Part shown: positions 59,362 through 64,000 of the stretch, piece by piece | Position numbering within the stretch: position 1 is the stretch's first letter | Layout of the letters: each line of letters opens with the position of its first letter | From: Hirudinaria manillensis | Lineage: Eukaryota > Annelida > Clitellata > Hirudinida > Hirudinidae | Reading direction: 5' to 3' | Assembly (NCBI GenBank): GCA_034509925.1 | Contig: CM067529.1 | Span: 12,251,001 to 12,315,000, forward strand | DNA length: 64,000 nt | The notes under the pieces: model-generated | What the model saw: only the letters and a program-made list of their open reading frames with translations | Told to the model about the DNA's origin: nothing | Database searches by the model: none | Made by a program: the position numbers and the translations under genes

Positions 59362-61220
59362 TTCCTGTGATTGAAGCAAATAAGGCTCTGATAAGCAGAT
59401 TATCATGTAGGCATTGGTGTTGGCAATACAAAGGGCAGTTTATGTAGCAACCAAAATCTTCCAATAACAATATTTATAAGAGCATGTAGGTTTTGGATGT
59501 GAGACTAGCATTTACTATATTTATTTGATCAGACAGAAATTCAATCTTTTGAGCCAATTTGCACACCAGTTATGCTTTAACATGAAGATGAATCTGATAT
59601 TTTAACTTCACATTTATCAGTTGAATATCATAGTGGTATAATTTATCAGTTGAGAGCTTATTAACTTATTTATTGATAAAATATAAATGTATTAAAGTTG
59701 AGTTTAAAATAAGAGAAATCAGTCTCATAATCATGGCTTCTGAAATTATTGAATTTTATTGGTTTATTTTACAAAGAATGGATGAATTAAATCATCGTTC
59801 AGTTTTTAATCAATCAAAAAGTTATTTGAGAAAGACTGATCTAATATGATTGGGTTAGAGCAACTGATGTAGCTGACAATAACTCTTGAAATATTTAAAT
59901 TAAAAAAGATTCAAGATAGGAGAAAGTACAAAGTGACTCTTTTTAGTCTGATTTTGTAAACAACACATTCCAAAGTGCAATAGCCATTCTATTACAATTA
60001 TAGTATACCCCATCATAACATCCTAAACTATAGATAAAAAATCTACTATTATCTGGGCTACAAACACAGACTTCAATTTACGTTATTGTTTCAAAATCAT
60101 ATGGTAAAAGTTGATTCAGAAAACAATTTGACTCCTACTAAACATTTTTAGGGCGATAAACTCAAACACAAAATGGTAAACAAATTTGATGCAAATACAT
60201 CATTAGACATTCAAGAATAAAACAAACCTTAAATATCAAAACCAGGTTAAACCCACTTCGATCTAGAGAACAACAATGCCGTTTGTAATATCAACGCGGA
60301 GACCTGTTTTGGGACAAACTTTGTTTAGAGAAGTAAAGTCAAGAGAATATCATTTCTTTAAATGATGGTAGGAATATTTTATTTCAAAATAAATTTTTAT
60401 TCCAAAACCTAAATTTAAGTTTACTTTTGTTATTAAACGCAGTATCCCGCTAGGAGCGTAAAATGCATGTAAATTATTGATTGAATTAAAAACACAAACG
60501 CGTTTAAATAAATATAATGCATGATTACATATAAATAAAAACATAGTTATTGTTTGAGCATTGGCTTGTAACACGATTTGAATTCCAATTCAATCGCTAG
60601 AGGGAAGAATTAAACCTTCTTTTGGAAGATTTACGAAGATGCATTATATTTGTCTCAATTTTTGGTTATACAAACAAATTATCGTCTTATAGAGTTGTTT
60701 TAAATTATTTTGTTCACATATTTTAAAAACTGAAATCATGTCTCTGTGTTTAGGATATGTTATGTCAAGATTGCTAAGTTATGTCAAGATCGTTTTAATA
60801 ACAAACGAAGTATGTCAAATTTTATTTTCATTATTAATAATTTTATCATGTTTGGTTTTTCTGCTTTTTGATCGGCGTTTATTTGAGTGCCTTAGGTTGG
60901 ACATTTAAGACACATTTGGTAATTGGATTTCTTACTTCTAAATAGAATGTTTATTTATAGAAAACATTTAAATCTTAGATTTAAGTAATATGATAGGATA
61001 GCGTGACAGAGCAAATCCCGGGACGCGAATTAACTTTTAGTTAAAACTTACATGGTTTTTCATTTTTGGTTCGGTGCTGAGTTTAGTGCTACATACGTGA
61101 AACGTCTGTTTTGTAATAATAACAGAGTTTTAGCATCTTGATAATCAATGTAAACCAGTCTCGAATTTCAATTCTGTTACAATTAATTTTACTGCAACGT
61201 CTGCGGGCTGGGACGTCGTG
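59362..61220. other. Head-to-head region between VPS37 and the ankyrin/SOCS-box gene
   Basis: The region is AT-rich. A minus-strand donor (TTTAAG|GTTTG, exon end at 60228) may close a non-coding first exon of VPS37 starting near 60300. No TATA box stands out for the plus-strand gene. The open frame at 60350-60574 is not convincing. Confidence 0.4.
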
Positions 61221-62966
61221 ATGCAGAGCTCGTATTCCGTTTTAACAAAAGAAAATATTTATTCTCAAAACTTGCGCACTGATCATTTCTCATTTTTGAC
61301 GCAAGGTTCTTTAGTGACTCCTGGTCTAGGAGCTTTTCTCATAACCGACGAGTTCAACTTGAACTTTTTTCACCATGCCATCATTTCTTCTAATACCGTT
61401 CTAATGAAAGTTTTGGTGGCTGCCTTGACCGAGTACGAGAACATTTCTGAAGCAGAACTTCCATATCTACACTTGGCTGCTGCATTGGGTCACGAAAAGC
61501 TAGAGAATGATGTCAAGAAGATATGTGAGTTCTTTGAAGCAGATCAGAAAGCTAAAGATTCCTGGCTGACAATCGTGGAAGACTTATTAAAGAATGACAA
61601 CTTTAAAATGTTGCTGCAGAACTTTTTGGACAAAGAGCAGTGCAACCACATCTTTGAAAAACTTAAGTGCCTCCTTGAAGAAAACTCTAAGCACAAAGGT
61701 GAACATTTATCAGCAATAGACGTTGCTGTCATCTGTGATAATTCAAACTACGTGGATCTTTTTCTACAAAAGCTTTTCCCATCTCTGAGGATAACTCTCG
61801 ACGTTCAGAAATTCTTAGCGGCTCTTCGAATCGGTTCGCAATTATTGGTGAACTCGCTGGCCGTGAGACTCAAAGAGGATGATCTCTACAAACTCATGAT
61901 AGCGAGAGCCAAAGAGGTCAAAGTGGGAGAAATGAGAATGATTCTAGAGACAAAGAAAATCGACGTAGACAAACCTAGAAGCACGCCGAACCTCTACCAC
62001 ATTGCCTGCACTTCTGGAATGCACAAGGCCGGTCAGCTGAACAAAATGGTTTCTCTGCTGCTAGAGTACAAGTTTAATATCAATGACAATTCCCATCCTT
62101 GCACGTATCCACTGCACAGCATGATATACTCGATAGTCTGCGGAAGAGATGCAGATCCGAGCCGGGTGCCGGATCTTCTGAACTCTCTCCGAACGATGCT
62201 CAGGGGCGGTGCCGATCCAAACTTCGACGAAAATCGCGACTGCCCGAATTTGAAGCCGGACTCCGTGCCCTGCCGAGACCCGAGCAGTTCGGCTCTCGAC
62301 TGCTACTTTCACTGTCTCCAGTTCCACGAGAACTGGAACATGATGGAGCAGCTCGATCAGATATGCCTGCTGCTGCTGGAAAGTGGAGCCAGCACGACTT
62401 ATCGGGAGGTCGCTTGCGGTTCCCTCCTCCACTCTCTCATGCAACTGTCGGCTTCTCATCACGCCCAGGGTCACCTCTCTGCCGACTTCTTTGCGATGTC
62501 CAGGATGCTCATGTACTTCGGAGCCGACCCGGACCATTGCCCCGAGGTCAAATCGCCCTCTTCGGGGGGCTGCCGATTCTACCCCGTCGAGTTCTACTTT
62601 GTCCGTCTGTTCTCGCTCATGGGAGGGAGATTCGCCTTCGGCAGATGGACGAGATCCACGGCCGTGAACCAGGTGGCAGGGATCTTGACTTACATGAACA
62701 GAGACGACGCCCTGAGAGCTTTCGCCGCGATCTGCGCCAGAGTCGACGACATGGTCGCCAGCGGCGAAGTCGGATTTGACGAAGAGGTCGCGGAGCACAT
62801 CAAGTCCACGCTCCGCGAATACTTGACCCCGGTTCGCAGTCTCCAGGATTTCTGCAGACTGTCGCTTTGGAGGGGCTGCGGACGAAAGGTGAACTCGCTC
62901 AAAAGGCTCCACATGCCGAAGAGACTCAAAGAGGGCATAACCTCGTTCTTTGCCCTCGAGATCTAA
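61221..62966 (+). CDS. Ankyrin-repeat and SOCS-box (ASB-like) protein, single exon
   Basis: ASB proteins are substrate receptors of Cullin5-Elongin B/C ubiquitin ligases: the SOCS box binds the ligase and ankyrin repeats bind the target. One uninterrupted frame gives 581 residues from the ATG at 61221. The last 43 residues form a SOCS box (RSLQDFCRLSLWRGCGRKV, then MPKRLKEGITSFF), with the BC-box Leu and Cys in place. Ankyrin-like units are degenerate but visible, for example LPYLHLAAALGHEKLENDVK, HLSAIDVAVICDNSNYVDLF, TPNLYHIACTSGMHKAG, MVSLLLEYKFNIND, and TMLRGGADPNFDENRD. The first 60 residues match nothing I know. GC content rises through the second half of the gene. No TATA box or 5' intron is evident, so the lack of introns could reflect retroposition or family habit. 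I cannot say which ASB subfamily it belongs to. Confidence 0.8.
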   Translation: MQSSYSVLTKENIYSQNLRTDHFSFLTQGSLVTPGLGAFLITDEFNLNFFHHAIISSNTVLMKVLVAALTEYENISEAELPYLHLAAALGHEKLENDVKKICEFFEADQKAKDSWLTIVEDLLKNDNFKMLLQNFLDKEQCNHIFEKLKCLLEENSKHKGEHLSAIDVAVICDNSNYVDLFLQKLFPSLRITLDVQKFLAALRIGSQLLVNSLAVRLKEDDLYKLMIARAKEVKVGEMRMILETKKIDVDKPRSTPNLYHIACTSGMHKAGQLNKMVSLLLEYKFNINDNSHPCTYPLHSMIYSIVCGRDADPSRVPDLLNSLRTMLRGGADPNFDENRDCPNLKPDSVPCRDPSSSALDCYFHCLQFHENWNMMEQLDQICLLLLESGASTTYREVACGSLLHSLMQLSASHHAQGHLSADFFAMSRMLMYFGADPDHCPEVKSPSSGGCRFYPVEFYFVRLFSLMGGRFAFGRWTRSTAVNQVAGILTYMNRDDALRAFAAICARVDDMVASGEVGFDEEVAEHIKSTLREYLTPVRSLQDFCRLSLWRGCGRKVNSLKRLHMPKRLKEGITSFFALEI

Positions 62967-64000
62967 AGGTCAAAAGGGCGGGGGAAGTGCTTCGTCGGTC
63001 GTTCTGTTCCGGCTTTTGGCGACGTTCGAGAAATTGTTGTTTTCCTCCGCAAAAAAAAAAGTCAACGCTTTTGATTTTAAAGGTGAATTTTGCGTTCCTT
63101 TCTCGATGGTTTCCGAGGATTTTGAGATCCGAGTTGAGAATTTCGCGAGTAATCTAGTAATTTCACTTGTCATTTTTAGAGACGACATTTTTTTTTCCAT
63201 TCAAATTGTTTTTAATTTTCACTCGACTCGACCTTCTCCCCCCTGTTTAAAGTTTCGCATTTAAATGTTTTCAAATATTTGAATTTTGAATTTCAGGGTC
63301 TCTTCGGCGCTGCGTTCGAGGAGAAAGAAGGCGGCATTTTCGACGGCAAACCTTTCGATGCCGTGCTGCATCGATTCGCTGCCTATTGTTTTGATCGAGC
63401 TGTAAATTCTGATTTCAATGTAAACAAAAATAGTTGAATAAGATTTTGCATGCCTGCCCGCTTAGCATAATTAATTCGTAAGATCCGATTTTGACCGGTG
63501 CCAGTCACGAGAATGTCACTGTCGATTTGTTCACGAAGTCCATCTCTGATGTCAAATAGTTTCAAGTCAATTGTTTGTAGGAATAATTTTTTGTTGGTGG
63601 GGAATTTGAACATTTTGCTTTGGATGATTTGGAATAAATTCGTTCTCTGGTCAGCTTATCATTGTCTCTTGTTAATAGATCTCGTCAGAAGTTGTCGCCC
63701 TTGTTGTTCTGGGCATGGGGGCATTTGTCTGGACGAATTTTAACACCGCAGTGGGGTTGCTGCACGCTTGTATCACCCTAGGAAGTGTTTCGGAAATTTT
63801 TTTTAAACTCTAGCGAACGAAATAATAATTTAATGGTTTAAGATGCTTTTTCGTTCTTTTTTTCAATTGCCATTATAATCGGAAATAATTTATAATTAGC
63901 AAAATAAAATTTTCTAATAAACGTAGTGTAGCATCATCTGGTCTGCCATTTTGAATCTGAATGACTGAATACACAGGAATATTTGTACTTTTCCTGTACA
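62967..64000. other. 3' region of the ankyrin/SOCS-box gene
   Basis: This is probably 3' UTR and downstream DNA. Open frames at 62950-63264 and 63498-63743 show no similarity. Two AATAAA signals lie at 63903-63908 and 63916-63921. Confidence 0.45.
63903..63921 (+). terminator. Candidate polyadenylation signals of the ankyrin/SOCS-box gene
   Basis: Two AATAAA hexamers occur 13 bases apart, about 940 bases beyond the stop codon, followed by GT-rich sequence (GTAGTGTAG, then TGGTCTG). This fits the usual poly(A) signal layout, but earlier weaker sites may be used. Confidence 0.35.

Noticed and set aside
62061-62912. 283-codon minus-strand frame and a 226-codon plus-strand frame within the ASB-like gene
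   Set aside because: These are alternative-frame shadows in a GC-rich part of the real coding exon; the real frame has ankyrin and SOCS-box similarity.

Overview
This window is nuclear DNA of an animal. Every protein-coding gene I recognise is split by GT-AG introns, apart from one single-exon gene, and the set includes families typical of animals (INSIG, LDAF1/promethin, 14-3-3 epsilon, a SLC5 sugar transporter, a PPM1E/F phosphatase, an ankyrin/SOCS-box protein). Non-coding DNA is AT-rich and crowded with tri- and tetranucleotide microsatellites (AAT, GAT/CAT, GGAT, TGAG, TTGG, ATTG). I cannot place the phylum from sequence alone; an invertebrate or early-branching animal fits best. Nothing looks bacterial, viral or organellar, and I saw no intact transposon, CRISPR array, rRNA or convincing tRNA.

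Layout: INSIG (+, 1390-4559); longin R-SNARE like VAMP7 (-, 8803-10935, with a probable non-coding first exon near 12.7 kb); a small unrecognised gene (+, about 13.1-14.1 kb); LDAF1/promethin-like (-, 14288-15373); SIRT4 (+, 16415-18202); 14-3-3 epsilon (+, 19713-25746); a SLC5 sodium/sugar or inositol cotransporter in 15 coding exons (-, 30633-39864); a PPM1E/PPM1F-like phosphatase in 10 coding exons (+, 43524-52747); VPS37 of ESCRT-I (-, 55038-59361); an ankyrin/SOCS-box protein in one exon (+, 61221-62966). Strands alternate almost strictly, giving four tail-to-tail and four head-to-head pairs. For all multi-exon genes except the small unrecognised one, I joined the coding exons by hand; splice phases agree at every junction and the total is a multiple of three, so those models should be close to right.

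The genes do not form one pathway. Three touch lipid metabolism (INSIG for sterol sensing at the ER, LDAF1 for lipid droplets, SIRT4 in mitochondria) and two concern membrane traffic (VAMP7-like, VPS37), but I read this as chance.

The most interesting signals are in the introns and in lineage-specific protein insertions. GAT/GGT repeats tend to lie in the 5' part of introns and CAT/CCATC repeats in the 3' part, in several cases running up to the acceptor AG. One SLC5 intron carries extra copies of both of its own splice junctions. The SNARE ends in a 19-threonine luminal tail, the SLC5 protein has an enlarged Ser/Thr/Ala-rich loop with five N-glycosylation sequons, and the phosphatase has a large insert in its catalytic domain plus a tail of about 390 residues. 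I did not find a wholly new biological system.
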